Assembly (NCBI RefSeq): GCF_002902945.1
Contig: NZ_CP026103.1
Coordinates: forward strand, 1,550,001-1,614,000
Direction of reading: 5' to 3'
Length of the DNA stretch: 64,000 nucleotides
From: Paraburkholderia caribensis
GTDB taxonomy: Bacteria > Pseudomonadota > Gammaproteobacteria > Burkholderiales > Burkholderiaceae
Each line of letters starts with the position of its first letter. Within the stretch, counting starts at the first letter, position 1. Shown here piece after piece: positions 1-8,499 of this stretch. Made by a program: the position numbers and the translations under genes. The notes beneath the pieces were generated by a model that did not search any database, was not told the origin of the DNA, and worked only from the letters and a program-made list of their open reading frames with translations.

Positions 1-638
1 CGGCGCCGATACGAACGGGTCATGTAGCTGATGCCGATCTCGACCTGCTCATTGGCGGGCGCCTCGTAGCCGAGTTCCTCGAGCCACGCCGCGCTGGATG
101 AACCACGGCCAGTCGCATCGACGACAAGGTCGGCCTTGGCGATCATATGCGGCCGACCCTCGACACACGCGTGCACACCTGTCACGCGCTTGCGAAGCGG
201 GTCGGTGGCAAGTCCACGCACAGCGCAACTCTGCACGGTGCGCACGTTCGGCAAACCCAGCAGCCGCCGGCGTAGATGGCCTTCGAGCACGGGACGGCTC
301 GCAAGCAGACCGGTCAGGTCGCTCGTGTCGTTGGCAAGCCTGACGTTGCGGCCGATCCAGATTACATCGTTGGCTACATCACCCATCAAGCCGCCGCTTT
401 GCGCGACGACTTCCATGTTGTATCCCGGGAAGAATGCCTCGAGTATCGCGCTGCCGCGTGCAAGCAGCCCATGGGTATGGCGACCTTGCGGCACGCCCTT
501 GCGCGGCGTGTCGGCTGCCGGAAGCGCATCGCGTTCGAGCACGGTGACCTGCGTATAGAAATCCGACAGTACCCGGGCGGCCAGCAGCCCACCCATGCCG
601 GCGCCGATCACGATCGCCTGTTCGCCCAGTTTCTTCAT
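1..638 (-). CDS. FAD-dependent oxidoreductase, C-terminus outside window
   Basis: The frame runs open to the window edge, so only about 212 N-terminal residues are visible. I chose the ATG at 638 because AGGAGG lies six bases upstream; an in-frame ATG at 644 abuts that ribosome site and is unlikely. The N-terminus carries the FAD dinucleotide motif GAGMGG (residues 12-17), a glutamate at the end of the second strand (VLERD, about residue 38) and DATGRG near residue 173. This pattern is typical of group A flavin monooxygenases and geranylgeranyl-reductase-like flavoproteins; the substrate cannot be told. It is divergent from the SARP-hydrolase gene across about 118 bp, so that regulator may control it (inference). 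Confidence 0.8.
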   Translation of the reverse strand, partial: MKKLGEQAIVIGAGMGGLLAARVLSDFYTQVTVLERDALPAADTPRKGVPQGRHTHGLLARGSAILEAFFPGYNMEVVAQSGGLMGDVANDVIWIGRNVRLANDTSDLTGLLASRPVLEGHLRRRLLGLPNVRTVQSCAVRGLATDPLRKRVTGVHACVEGRPHMIAKADLVVDATGRGSSSAAWLEELGYEAPANEQVEIGISYMTRSYRR

Positions 639-756
639 GGCCATCCTCCTGTTCAATCCGCCGCGATGCGTCCAACGACCATCGCTTGCGGGCAATGGTA
701 GGATTGCCTCGTCCCCTGAGCGTCCCCCGGACGCCGTCATCGAGGGCCGCCTCGCC

Positions 757-2307
757 ATGGCTCTGTTCAGCGTGCGAACGCTTGGATTTCCCGAGATCCG
801 TCAGGACGGCCGGCTGTGCCCGCTGGCCTTGCGCAAAGGCATGGCGCTGCTGGTCTACCTGGCCGAAACGAAGGGCACGGTCGGGCGCGATGCTGTCGCC
901 ACGATGTTGTGGCCGGACGGCAGCGAAGAGGAGGTACGGGCGCGGCTGCGGCGTCTGTTGCATCGTCTCCAGCTCACACTCGGCGACCACGTGCTGACCA
1001 CCGACCGGTCAACCGTCCGATGGTCGGCAGCGATCGAGTTGCAGGTGGATTCCCAACTGTTCGAGCAAGCCTGCGACCGCGGCGAATTCGAGCGTGCATG
1101 CCGCTTCTATCCCGGCGACTTTCTGGCGGGTTTTTCGCCCGGCGACTGCCCGCAGTTCGACGAGTGGGCGTTTTTTCGCCGGGAGGCTTTGCGGGGCCGG
1201 GCAATTCACGCACTCGAACGCGTGGTGCACGACAGCCATGCGGCCGGCGACTACGCGTGCGCGGCCGCGCACGCCCGCCGTCTCGTCGAGTTCGATCCGC
1301 TCAGCGAAGTGTACGGGCGGCACCTCATCCGCAATCTTCTGCTCGCGGGAGACCGGGCCGCGGCCCAGCGGCATTTCGAGGCCCTGAAGCAACGGCTTCG
1401 CGACGAGCTCGATGCAGCACCCGAACGGGAGACTCGCGCGCTGCTGAACGCCCACTCGACGCCGCCCATCGGGAACCCGCCGCCGACGCGCTACGTCAGC
1501 GGCGGCGGCGTCCATCTTGCCTTCCAGACTTACGGTGCGGGCCCGATCGATGTGCTGGTGCTGCCCGGTTTCGTGTCTCACGTCGAACGGGTTTGGGAGG
1601 AGCCCCGGTGCCGGGCGTTCCTGGCCTCGCTCGCCGGGATGGGCCGTCTGATTTTGCTCGATCGTCGCGGCATCGGGCTTTCCGACCGGCTCGGTTTCAA
1701 TCCCAGCGTCGACGCGACCGCGCAGGACATCGGCACCGTGCTGGACGCCGCTTCTAGCCGCCGCGTCGTGCTGTTCGGCGCGTCCGAAGGCGGACCGGCA
1801 TGCATCCAGTTTGCCGTCGATCACCCCGATCGTGTCGCGGGCCTCATTCTGTTCGCCTCGCTGGCGAAGGGAACCGCGACGCACGACTATCCCCATGCAC
1901 TTCACGCTGGCCAGTATGACTTGTGGCTACAGCAGCTCATTGCAGTCTGGGGCGGACCGGCGGGCATCGAAACATTCGCGCCGAGCCTGTCCGGCGATCC
2001 ACAGGCGAGAGCCTGGTGGGCAGGCCTGCTTCGCGCCGCGTCGAGCCCGGGCGCCATCAAGGGCGTGCTCGAGGCGTTGCGCGATATGGATGTTCGAGAT
2101 CTGCTCGGCCGGGTTTCCGTGCCCACCCTGGTGCTGCATCGACGCGGCGACCGCGCGGTTCGCATCGGCGCTGGCCGGCATCTCGCCAGCCGCATCGCAC
2201 AGGCGCGATTCATCGAGCTCGATGGTGCCGATCACTGGGCCTTTGCAGGCGATCAGCAACCCGTGCTGGACCACATCGGGAGATTTGTCCGCGGGCTCGC
2301 TGGCTAA
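757..2307 (+). CDS. SARP/BTAD-type regulator fused to an alpha/beta hydrolase
   Basis: 516 residues from the ATG at 757; the frame is open further upstream, but homologous-looking sequence (FSVRTLGFPEI) begins here. Residues about 1-95 resemble the OmpR-like winged helix of SARP regulators, and 95-240 the bacterial transcriptional activation domain with TPR-like helices. From about 255 it becomes an alpha/beta hydrolase with an apparently complete triad: Ser343 in GASEGG, Asp465 and His493 in GADHW. The protein ends just after the hydrolase, with no cyclase or NB-ARC domain. A hydrolase can act as a ligand-binding sensor or a true enzyme, so this looks like a one-component regulator (inference). 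It is divergent from the flavoprotein gene at the window start. Confidence 0.8.
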   Translation: MALFSVRTLGFPEIRQDGRLCPLALRKGMALLVYLAETKGTVGRDAVATMLWPDGSEEEVRARLRRLLHRLQLTLGDHVLTTDRSTVRWSAAIELQVDSQLFEQACDRGEFERACRFYPGDFLAGFSPGDCPQFDEWAFFRREALRGRAIHALERVVHDSHAAGDYACAAAHARRLVEFDPLSEVYGRHLIRNLLLAGDRAAAQRHFEALKQRLRDELDAAPERETRALLNAHSTPPIGNPPPTRYVSGGGVHLAFQTYGAGPIDVLVLPGFVSHVERVWEEPRCRAFLASLAGMGRLILLDRRGIGLSDRLGFNPSVDATAQDIGTVLDAASSRRVVLFGASEGGPACIQFAVDHPDRVAGLILFASLAKGTATHDYPHALHAGQYDLWLQQLIAVWGGPAGIETFAPSLSGDPQARAWWAGLLRAASSPGAIKGVLEALRDMDVRDLLGRVSVPTLVLHRRGDRAVRIGAGRHLASRIAQARFIELDGADHWAFAGDQQPVLDHIGRFVRGLAG

Positions 2308-2337
2308 CGGCGCGCGGTAAAGAGAAGAGTGTTCGAT

Positions 2338-3267
2338 TCAGCGACCTGTCCCACCCTGGAATAAGCGTTCCGGCGCGAACTCGGGCGCAAGGCACTCCTC
2401 GACGAACGCAGTGAACTGACGTGCCTTGCTGCTAGCCTGCCGTCCCGTCGGATAAACGGCGGACAACGGGATGGCCGGCAGCGTCCAGTCATCCATCACC
2501 GAGACGACAGCGCCCGATTGCAGTTCAGGCCAAAAGGCCCATTCCGACGCGACGGCAAGGCCCATATCCGCAAAGACGGCCGCGCGAAGGCCCTCGGTCG
2601 CGGAGATCCTTACGCGGCCCTGCAGCCGCACGGGCAACTCCGCCGTATCCCTGCGAAACGTCCACTCCTCTCCGCCACCGACATCGCGTGTATAGACGAC
2701 CGCGCGATGCGCGTGCAGATCGGCGGGCGCTTGCGGCATGCCGTGCCGTTCCAGATAGGCGGGCGTCGCGAGCACGCGCCGGCGCGCGATAGCAATCCGG
2801 CGCGCCGTCATGTTCGAGTCCGCCAGTTCGCCCATGCGCAAGGCGAGGTCGATGCCCTCTTCAACGAGGTCGATGTTGCGATCGTCGAGCACCAGTTCGA
2901 GATCGAGGTCCGGATGCTGTTCGAGAAAGACCGGCAAGCGCGGCACGATGTGCAGCCGCGCGAAGCACACGGCGGCCGACACCCTCAGCTTGCCCGTCAG
3001 TCCCGCTGCCGTGCCGCGCGCCGCCAGCACGGCCTCGTCCGCTTCCTCGACTGCCCGTCTCGCGCGCTGATAGAAGTTCTGGCCGGCCTCCGTCGGCGTG
3101 AGCGCGCGCGTCGAGCGCAGCAGCAGTTTGACGCCGAGCCATTCTTCGAGCTGCGCGACGGCTTTCGACGCGGCCGGCTGCCCAATATCGAAGTGTCGCG
3201 CCGCAGCCGAAAACGAACCTGTATCGACGACGCGGATAAAAATTTCGATCGCCGCAAGGCGGTCCAT
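2338..3267 (-). CDS. LysR family transcriptional regulator
   Basis: 309 residues from ATG 3267 (MDRLAAIEIF), the usual LysR opening; a longer reading from 3363 adds sequence unlike the family. The helix-turn-helix is GSFSAAARHFDIGQ...SKAVAQLE (residues about 18-45), followed by a periplasmic-binding-protein-like effector domain. It belongs to the CrgA/DmlR-like LysR subgroup by its N-terminal pattern. It lies 73 bp behind another LysR gene in the same orientation and converges on the SARP-hydrolase gene. Its target is unknown. Confidence 0.9.
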   Translation of the reverse strand: MDRLAAIEIFIRVVDTGSFSAAARHFDIGQPAASKAVAQLEEWLGVKLLLRSTRALTPTEAGQNFYQRARRAVEEADEAVLAARGTAAGLTGKLRVSAAVCFARLHIVPRLPVFLEQHPDLDLELVLDDRNIDLVEEGIDLALRMGELADSNMTARRIAIARRRVLATPAYLERHGMPQAPADLHAHRAVVYTRDVGGGEEWTFRRDTAELPVRLQGRVRISATEGLRAAVFADMGLAVASEWAFWPELQSGAVVSVMDDWTLPAIPLSAVYPTGRQASSKARQFTAFVEECLAPEFAPERLFQGGTGR

Positions 3268-3340
3268 CGCGCTGACTCCCGTTCTGTGCGAAGCCGGGTG
3301 AATGTCCGGCACACCCTGCCAATATAGGCCAGCCGCTCGC

Positions 3341-4225
3341 TCAGCGACCCTCCACCAGTTCATCCGCCCTCGATAAAAACAGCTTCAGCACGGGCGACGC
3401 ATTGGATCGGCTGTAGCCGATCGCGAGATCGACGGTTGGCGCCTCGCCTGCCAGCGGACGACTGACCACCGACCACGGCAGCAGATTGTTCGCGTATTCG
3501 GGCATCAACGAAATCCCGCGCGTCGATGCAACCAGCGACATCGCCATCGCAAGGTTATCGACGCCATGCTCCGGCTCCGGGTCGAGCCCATTGTCCTGCA
3601 GATATTGCGCGACCACGTCGTGCAGCACGCGCGCCTTGTTCGACGCCATGATGAAGGTCTCGCCTTGCAGATCGGACGCATGCACCGCCTGCTTCGCCGT
3701 CAGCCGATGGTCGCTCGGCATCAGCACGACGAGCTTCTCGCGATAGACGACACGGTAATCGAGATCGAGCCCCGGCTCCTTGCGCACGAACGCGAGATCG
3801 AGCTTGCCGCGCGCTACGGCGTCCGCGAGATCGGGCGAGTAGCCACTCGACACCGTCACGTCGATGTTCGGCAACTCGTCGCGCAACACCTGCATGGCAC
3901 GCGGCAGCCAGGTCATTTCCTGTCCCGTCAGGAAACCGAGTGCGAATACCTGTTTGGCGGGACGCGACGCGCGACGCGCGGCTTCGATGGCGGCGTCGAC
4001 CTGCGCGAGCGCAAGCCGTGCATGGTCGAGAAACGCCTTGCCCGACGCGGTCAACTCGACGCCGCGCGCGCTTCGGCTGAACAGCTCTGCCTTCACTTCG
4101 TCCTCGAGATCGCGGATCTGCCTGCTGAGCGACGGCTGCGATGTAAACAGCCGCTGCTCCGCGGCGACCGTGAGGCTGCCCGTTTCCGCTACGGCAACGA
4201 AATAGCGCAGATGGCGTAACTCCAT
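3341..4225 (-). CDS. LysR family regulator, probable regulator of the divergent redox operon
   Basis: 294 residues. Start ATG 4225 (MELRHLRYF) is fixed by AGGAGG eight to thirteen bases upstream and by the classic LysR N-terminus. HTH residues about 16-45 include TVAAEQRLFTSQPSLSRQI. The substrate-binding half resembles the CatM/BenM/HcaR group (FVRKEPGLD, GISLMPEYA). It is transcribed away from the SDR-OYE-DUF427-SDR-SDR-GST operon starting at 4442, and LysR genes commonly regulate the divergent unit, so I infer control of that operon. Confidence 0.92.
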   Translation of the reverse strand: MELRHLRYFVAVAETGSLTVAAEQRLFTSQPSLSRQIRDLEDEVKAELFSRSARGVELTASGKAFLDHARLALAQVDAAIEAARRASRPAKQVFALGFLTGQEMTWLPRAMQVLRDELPNIDVTVSSGYSPDLADAVARGKLDLAFVRKEPGLDLDYRVVYREKLVVLMPSDHRLTAKQAVHASDLQGETFIMASNKARVLHDVVAQYLQDNGLDPEPEHGVDNLAMAMSLVASTRGISLMPEYANNLLPWSVVSRPLAGEAPTVDLAIGYSRSNASPVLKLFLSRADELVEGR

Positions 4226-4441
4226 GCTTCCTCCTGGTTCGCCCGTTTTGAACGCCTCCCGAGCCATGCTTCCTGAGCATGCCCGCCAGCCTACAAAGTC
4301 TTTTTTCTTTACGCAAGCGAAGTCTAGATTACATGCCAGCAGTCGTATCGCCCGATGCGGATGCCGGCGAAGACAGTGTTGCAGCCATGCCTGCCTGTTA
4401 TTGCCGGAAGGTCCCGCCGATCAACCAGACGGAGCTTTGCC

Positions 4442-5188
4442 ATGACCGACCTCACTGGAAAAACCGCGCTCGTCACGGGCGCATCCCGCGGCATTGGCCG
4501 CGCCATTGCGCTTGCGCTCGGCCGCGCCGGCGCGCAGGTGCTCGTGCATTACAGCAGCAATGAAGCAGCCGCCGACGCGACCGTCGATGGGATCGTCGCG
4601 GCCGGCGGCCACGCGCAGAAAATCGCCGCCGACCTGCGCACGGCCGACGGTCCCCGCATGCTCGCCCAGCGCGTGCGCGCCATCATCGGCGGACGGCTCG
4701 ACGTGCTCGTCGCGAACGCGGGCATCGCCAAGGCTGCAAGCATCGAAGGCACGACGGTCGAAGACTTCGACGAACTCTTTGCCGTCAACGTGCGCGCGCC
4801 GTTCTTCCTCGTCCAGCAACTCCTGCCAGTGCTGTGCAAAGGCAGCAGCGTCGTACTGCTGTCGTCGCTGGCGGCGCGCGCATCGGTTGGCGAGCTGGCC
4901 GCCTATGCGGCCACCAAGGGTGCCGTCGATACGCTCGTGCGGCATTTCGCATCGGCGCTCGGCGAGCGCGGCGTGCGCGTGAATGCGATCGCGCCCGGCG
5001 TCGTCGCAACCGACATGTCGAGCTTCGCGACCACCGATGCAGGCCGCGACTACACGCTGAGCCTGCAGGCCCTGAAGCGCGTCGCGCAACCCGATGACAT
5101 CGCCGGCGCGGTGACGTTCCTTGCTTCCGACAAGGCGAACTGGATCACGGGCGACACGCTGCGCGTCGACGGCGGATCGAAGCTCTGA
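4442..5188 (+). CDS. SDR family oxidoreductase (first of two tandem paralogs)
   Basis: 248 residues. Classical short-chain dehydrogenase: cofactor motif TGASRGIG (residues 12-19), NAG at 92-94, catalytic Ser142, Tyr155 and Lys159 (YAATK), and C-terminal GDTLRVDGG. Start ATG 4442 fits the family length; the frame is open upstream. It is first in a plus-strand operon with an old yellow enzyme, DUF427 protein, two more SDRs and a GST. By residue count it is 80 % identical (198 of 248, no gaps) to the SDR at 7674, so the two derive from a duplication. Substrate unknown. Confidence 0.93.
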   Translation: MTDLTGKTALVTGASRGIGRAIALALGRAGAQVLVHYSSNEAAADATVDGIVAAGGHAQKIAADLRTADGPRMLAQRVRAIIGGRLDVLVANAGIAKAASIEGTTVEDFDELFAVNVRAPFFLVQQLLPVLCKGSSVVLLSSLAARASVGELAAYAATKGAVDTLVRHFASALGERGVRVNAIAPGVVATDMSSFATTDAGRDYTLSLQALKRVAQPDDIAGAVTFLASDKANWITGDTLRVDGGSKL

Positions 5189-5240
5189 CGGGCATACAAC
5201 AATCGCAACGCATCCGATTTATACCAATTAAGGCATCGAA

Positions 5241-6374
5241 ATGACCGGCTCGAATCTCAAACTGTTCTCGTCGACAAACGTAGGCCCGATATCACTGTCA
5301 CACCGCATCGTGCATGCGCCGATGACGCGTCTGCGTTCCGACTCCGACGACAGCCCTAGCGCGATGATGGTCGAGTACTACCGGCAGCGCGCATCGCAAG
5401 GCGGCCTGCTGATCACGGAAAGCGCACATCCCTCCTATGACAGCCGCGGCTATCTCGGCGCACCCGGCATCTATACCGACGAACATGTCGAAGCCTGGAA
5501 GCGGATCACCGACGCCGTTCACGCGAATGGCGCGCGCATCTTCATGCAGATCGCGCACGACGGGCGCCAGTCGCACGTCGATCTGAGCTGGGGTAATGCG
5601 CCCGTTGCGCCGTCCGTCGTGCCGTACGAAACGACCGTGTTCACGCAGAACGGCTGGGTGCCCAACTCGCCGCATCGCGCGCTCGAAACCAGCGAGATTC
5701 CCGCCATCGTCGAATCGTTCAGACGTGCGGCAGAGCGCGCGAAAGCCGCCGGTTTCGACGGCGTCGAATTGCACAACGCGAACGGCTACCTCGCGGACAC
5801 GTTCCTTCAGGACGGCACCAACAGACGCACGGACGCCTATGGCGGCACGCTTGAAAAACGCACGCGCTTCCCGCTCGAACTCGTCGATGCATTCGCCTCC
5901 GTGTGGGGCGCGAACCGCGTCGGCGTGCGCGTGTCGCCGAGCGGCCGTTGGGGCGCAATCTCCGACAGCAACCCCGAGGCGACCTTCGGATACTTCGCCG
6001 AACGGCTCAATGCGTATGGCCTCGCCTATCTGCATGTGATCGAGCCGCGTGTGATGGGCACGGAAACGCTCGTCGAAGGTCAGGCGCCCGTCGCGTCGTC
6101 GTTCCTTCGCAAGGTATTCGACGGCCCGATCATCGCGGCGGGCGGCTTCGACCGCGCAGGCGCCGAGCAGATCCTGCAACGCGGCGACGCCGATCTCGTC
6201 GCGTTCGGCCGCTGGTTCTCGTCGAATCCCGACTTGCCCGAACGCCTGCGGCGCGACTTGCCGCTTGCGCCCTACCAGCGCGACGCGTTCTGGGGCGGCG
6301 ACGAACGCGCGTACACCGACTTTCCCGCCTACGACGACACCACCGCCGAAGCATCGAGCGATGAAACCGCCTGA
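5241..6374 (+). CDS. Alkene reductase, old yellow enzyme family
   Basis: 377 residues, an FMN-dependent TIM barrel that reduces activated C=C bonds of enones, nitro compounds or nitrate esters with NAD(P)H. The substrate-anchoring pair is His178 and Asn181 in ELHNANGYL, with Tyr183 next; the FMN phosphate loop is GGFDRAGAEQIL with AFGRWFSSNPDLPERL. The segment QIAHDGRQSH replaces the more usual QLWHVGR, a possible active-site change. It is 52 bp after the first SDR and 16 bp before the DUF427 gene, so it is very likely co-transcribed. Confidence 0.95.
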   Translation: MTGSNLKLFSSTNVGPISLSHRIVHAPMTRLRSDSDDSPSAMMVEYYRQRASQGGLLITESAHPSYDSRGYLGAPGIYTDEHVEAWKRITDAVHANGARIFMQIAHDGRQSHVDLSWGNAPVAPSVVPYETTVFTQNGWVPNSPHRALETSEIPAIVESFRRAAERAKAAGFDGVELHNANGYLADTFLQDGTNRRTDAYGGTLEKRTRFPLELVDAFASVWGANRVGVRVSPSGRWGAISDSNPEATFGYFAERLNAYGLAYLHVIEPRVMGTETLVEGQAPVASSFLRKVFDGPIIAAGGFDRAGAEQILQRGDADLVAFGRWFSSNPDLPERLRRDLPLAPYQRDAFWGGDERAYTDFPAYDDTTAEASSDETA

Positions 6375-6390
6375 CTCAAGGAGCTAAAAC

Positions 6391-6786
6391 ATGTCCAGCA
6401 ACAACACGCCGAACCCAAGAACCGTGAAGATTCCCGGTCCCGATCACCCCATTGAAATCGAACGCAATCCTTCGCGCGTCGTCGTCACGGTCGCGGGCCG
6501 CGTCGTCGCAGACACGCGCGACGCGCTGACGCTGCGCGAGGCTCACTATGCGCCTGTGTTTTACATCCCGAGAAAGGATGTCGACATCGCCCTGCTCGAA
6601 CGCACTGAGCATTCGACCTACTGCCCATATAAGGGCGACGCCGCGTACTTCTCGATCCCCTCGGGCGGCGAGCGCGCGGTCAACGCGATCTGGACTTACG
6701 AGTCGCCATATCCCGCTGTCGAATCGATCCGCGAGCACCTTGCGTTCTACAGCGACCGTGTCGATTCGATCGAAGAACGTGAATAA
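6391..6786 (+). CDS. DUF427 domain protein
   Basis: 131 residues. It has the DUF427 core: EHSTYCPYKGDAAYFS around residue 72, then WTYESPYPAVESI and LAFYSDRVD near the C-terminus. These are small cytoplasmic proteins of unknown biochemical role, often found beside oxidoreductases. It lies between the old yellow enzyme (16 bp upstream) and an SDR (9 bp downstream) in the redox operon. Start ATG 6391 follows AAGGAGCTAAAAC closely. Confidence 0.9.
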   Translation: MSSNNTPNPRTVKIPGPDHPIEIERNPSRVVVTVAGRVVADTRDALTLREAHYAPVFYIPRKDVDIALLERTEHSTYCPYKGDAAYFSIPSGGERAVNAIWTYESPYPAVESIREHLAFYSDRVDSIEERE

Positions 6787-6795
6787 GGAACCGAC

Positions 6796-7539
6796 ATGAA
6801 CGAGCAAACCGTCGTACTCGTGACAGGCGCGTTGAGCGGTATCGGACGCGCGACCGCCCTCGCCTTCGCACACGCGAAGGCACGCATCGTGATCTCCGGG
6901 CGGCGCGCGGACGAGGGCCAGGCGCTCGCCGGAACGCTCCGTTCGTTGGGCGCAGAAGCGGAATTCATCGTCGCCGATGTACGCGTGGAAGACCACATGC
7001 AGGCGCTCGTCGAGCGCACGGTCGCGCGCTTCGGAAAACTCGATATTGCCGTGAACGCGGCAGGCACGGAAGGTGAATCCGCGCCCGTTGTCGACCAGAC
7101 CGTCGAGCGCTATAGCGCCGTTTTCGATGCGAACGTGCTCGGCACCCTGCTAGCGATGAAGCACGAGTTGCGCGCCATGTCGGCCCAACGCAGCGGCAGC
7201 ATCGTCAACGTGTCATCCACAATGGGCGCGCGCGGTGCGGCGGGCGCATCGCTTTATGTCGCGAGCAAGCACGCCGTCGAAGGCCTGACGAAGTCGGCGG
7301 CTCTCGAGGCCGCTGCGTTTGGCGTGCGCGTCAACGCCGTCGCGCCGGGGCCCGTGCAAACGCCAATGCTCGACCGTCTCACGCAGACATCCGAGCGCAA
7401 AGCCGCCTTTCTCGACACCGTGCCGCTCAAGCGCGCTGGCACCCCGGATGAAATAGCCGAGGCGATCGTGTATGTGGCATCGGCCGGATTCATGACGGGC
7501 GAGGTCTTGCGCGTGAACGGCGGCCGGACCGCGTCCTGA
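6796..7539 (+). CDS. SDR family oxidoreductase
   Basis: 247 residues. TGALSGIG cofactor loop, NAAG, SSTMGA...YVASK active site (Ser, Tyr, Lys) and VLRVNGG at the end. It is more distant from the two flanking paralogous SDRs than they are from each other. It starts 9 bp after the DUF427 gene behind AAGGAACCGAC. The stop at 7537-7539 is followed in the same frame by a hydrolase-like relic of 33 codons, which suggests a recombination junction at or just after this stop. Confidence 0.93.
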   Translation: MNEQTVVLVTGALSGIGRATALAFAHAKARIVISGRRADEGQALAGTLRSLGAEAEFIVADVRVEDHMQALVERTVARFGKLDIAVNAAGTEGESAPVVDQTVERYSAVFDANVLGTLLAMKHELRAMSAQRSGSIVNVSSTMGARGAAGASLYVASKHAVEGLTKSAALEAAAFGVRVNAVAPGPVQTPMLDRLTQTSERKAAFLDTVPLKRAGTPDEIAEAIVYVASAGFMTGEVLRVNGGRTAS

Positions 7540-7641
7540 GTCTATCCGGACGCCAATCACGGCTCGCTGTACCCGTACCCCGAACGCTTCGACGCACACG
7601 TCGATCTGTTTCTCCCGGAAGCTGCCGCACGCTACGCGTGA
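7540..7641 (+). pseudogene. Alpha/beta hydrolase C-terminal relic
   Basis: Immediately after the SDR stop, in the same frame, 33 codons read VYPDANHGSLYPYPERF then AHVDLFLPEAAARYA and a stop at 7639-7641. The D-x-x-H-G-S/YPE-F pattern matches the catalytic-His end of alpha/beta hydrolases. No start codon or other part of the enzyme is present. I infer that a hydrolase gene once occupied this place and was removed, leaving only its 3' end between the SDR genes. Confidence 0.6.
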
Positions 7642-7673
7642 TGCACTCCCATCACATTCAACGGAATCTCATC

Positions 7674-8420
7674 ATGAACAAGTTGACAGGCAAGACCGCG
7701 CTCGTGACAGGCGCATCCCGCGGCATCGGCCGCGCCACGGCCATCGCGCTCGCACAAGCCGGCGCGCGCGTGCTGGTCCACTACAGCAGCGCAGAGCAGG
7801 CCGCCGACGCCGTCGTCGAAGCGATCCGCACGGCAGGCGGACAGGCCGACAAGGTCGCCGCCGATCTGCGCGACGCGCACGGGCCGCACGAACTCGCCAG
7901 GCGCGTGCGGTCGCTGACGGGCGAGCGCCTCGACATCCTCGTCGCGAATGCAGGCATTTCGAAGGCTGCGCCGATCGAGGAAACGACCGTCGAAGATTTC
8001 GACGACCTGTTCGCCGTCAACGTGCGCGCACCGTTCTTCCTCGTGCAGCAGTTGCTGCCCGTGCTGGGTGAAGGCAGCAGCATCGTGTTGCTGTCTTCGC
8101 TCGCGGCACGCGCTTCCGTCAATAACCTGTCCGCGTACGCGTCGACCAAAGGCGCCGTCGACACGCTCGTGCGTCACTTCGCGTCCGCGCTCGGCGAACG
8201 CGGCATTCGCGTCAACGCGATCGCGCCGGGTGTCGTCGAAACGGACATGTCGAACTTCGCGAGAACGGACGCCGGCCGCGACTTCACGCTGGGCATGCAG
8301 GCGCTCAAACGCGTCGCGCAGCCGGGCGATATCGCGGGCGCCGCTGTGTTCCTCGCCTCCGACGACGCGCGCTGGATCACAGGCGACACGTTGCGTGTCG
8401 ACGGCGGATCGAAGCTCTGA
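7674..8420 (+). CDS. SDR family oxidoreductase (second of two tandem paralogs)
   Basis: 248 residues, with TGASRGIG at 12-19, NAG at 92-94 and Ser142-Tyr155-Lys159. It aligns without gaps to the SDR at 4442 (198 of 248 identical). Start ATG 7674 gives exactly the paralog length. It lies 32 bp after the hydrolase relic and 79 bp before the GST gene. Keeping two close copies in one operon suggests related but distinct substrates, or a recent duplication. Confidence 0.93.
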   Translation: MNKLTGKTALVTGASRGIGRATAIALAQAGARVLVHYSSAEQAADAVVEAIRTAGGQADKVAADLRDAHGPHELARRVRSLTGERLDILVANAGISKAAPIEETTVEDFDDLFAVNVRAPFFLVQQLLPVLGEGSSIVLLSSLAARASVNNLSAYASTKGAVDTLVRHFASALGERGIRVNAIAPGVVETDMSNFARTDAGRDFTLGMQALKRVAQPGDIAGAAVFLASDDARWITGDTLRVDGGSKL

Positions 8421-8499
8421 TCGGGCCGCGATATCACCGGCACGCTCGCGTCTGGGGCTGAAGCCTCCGCGAGCTTTTCATCGAAACTGGGAAAATAAA

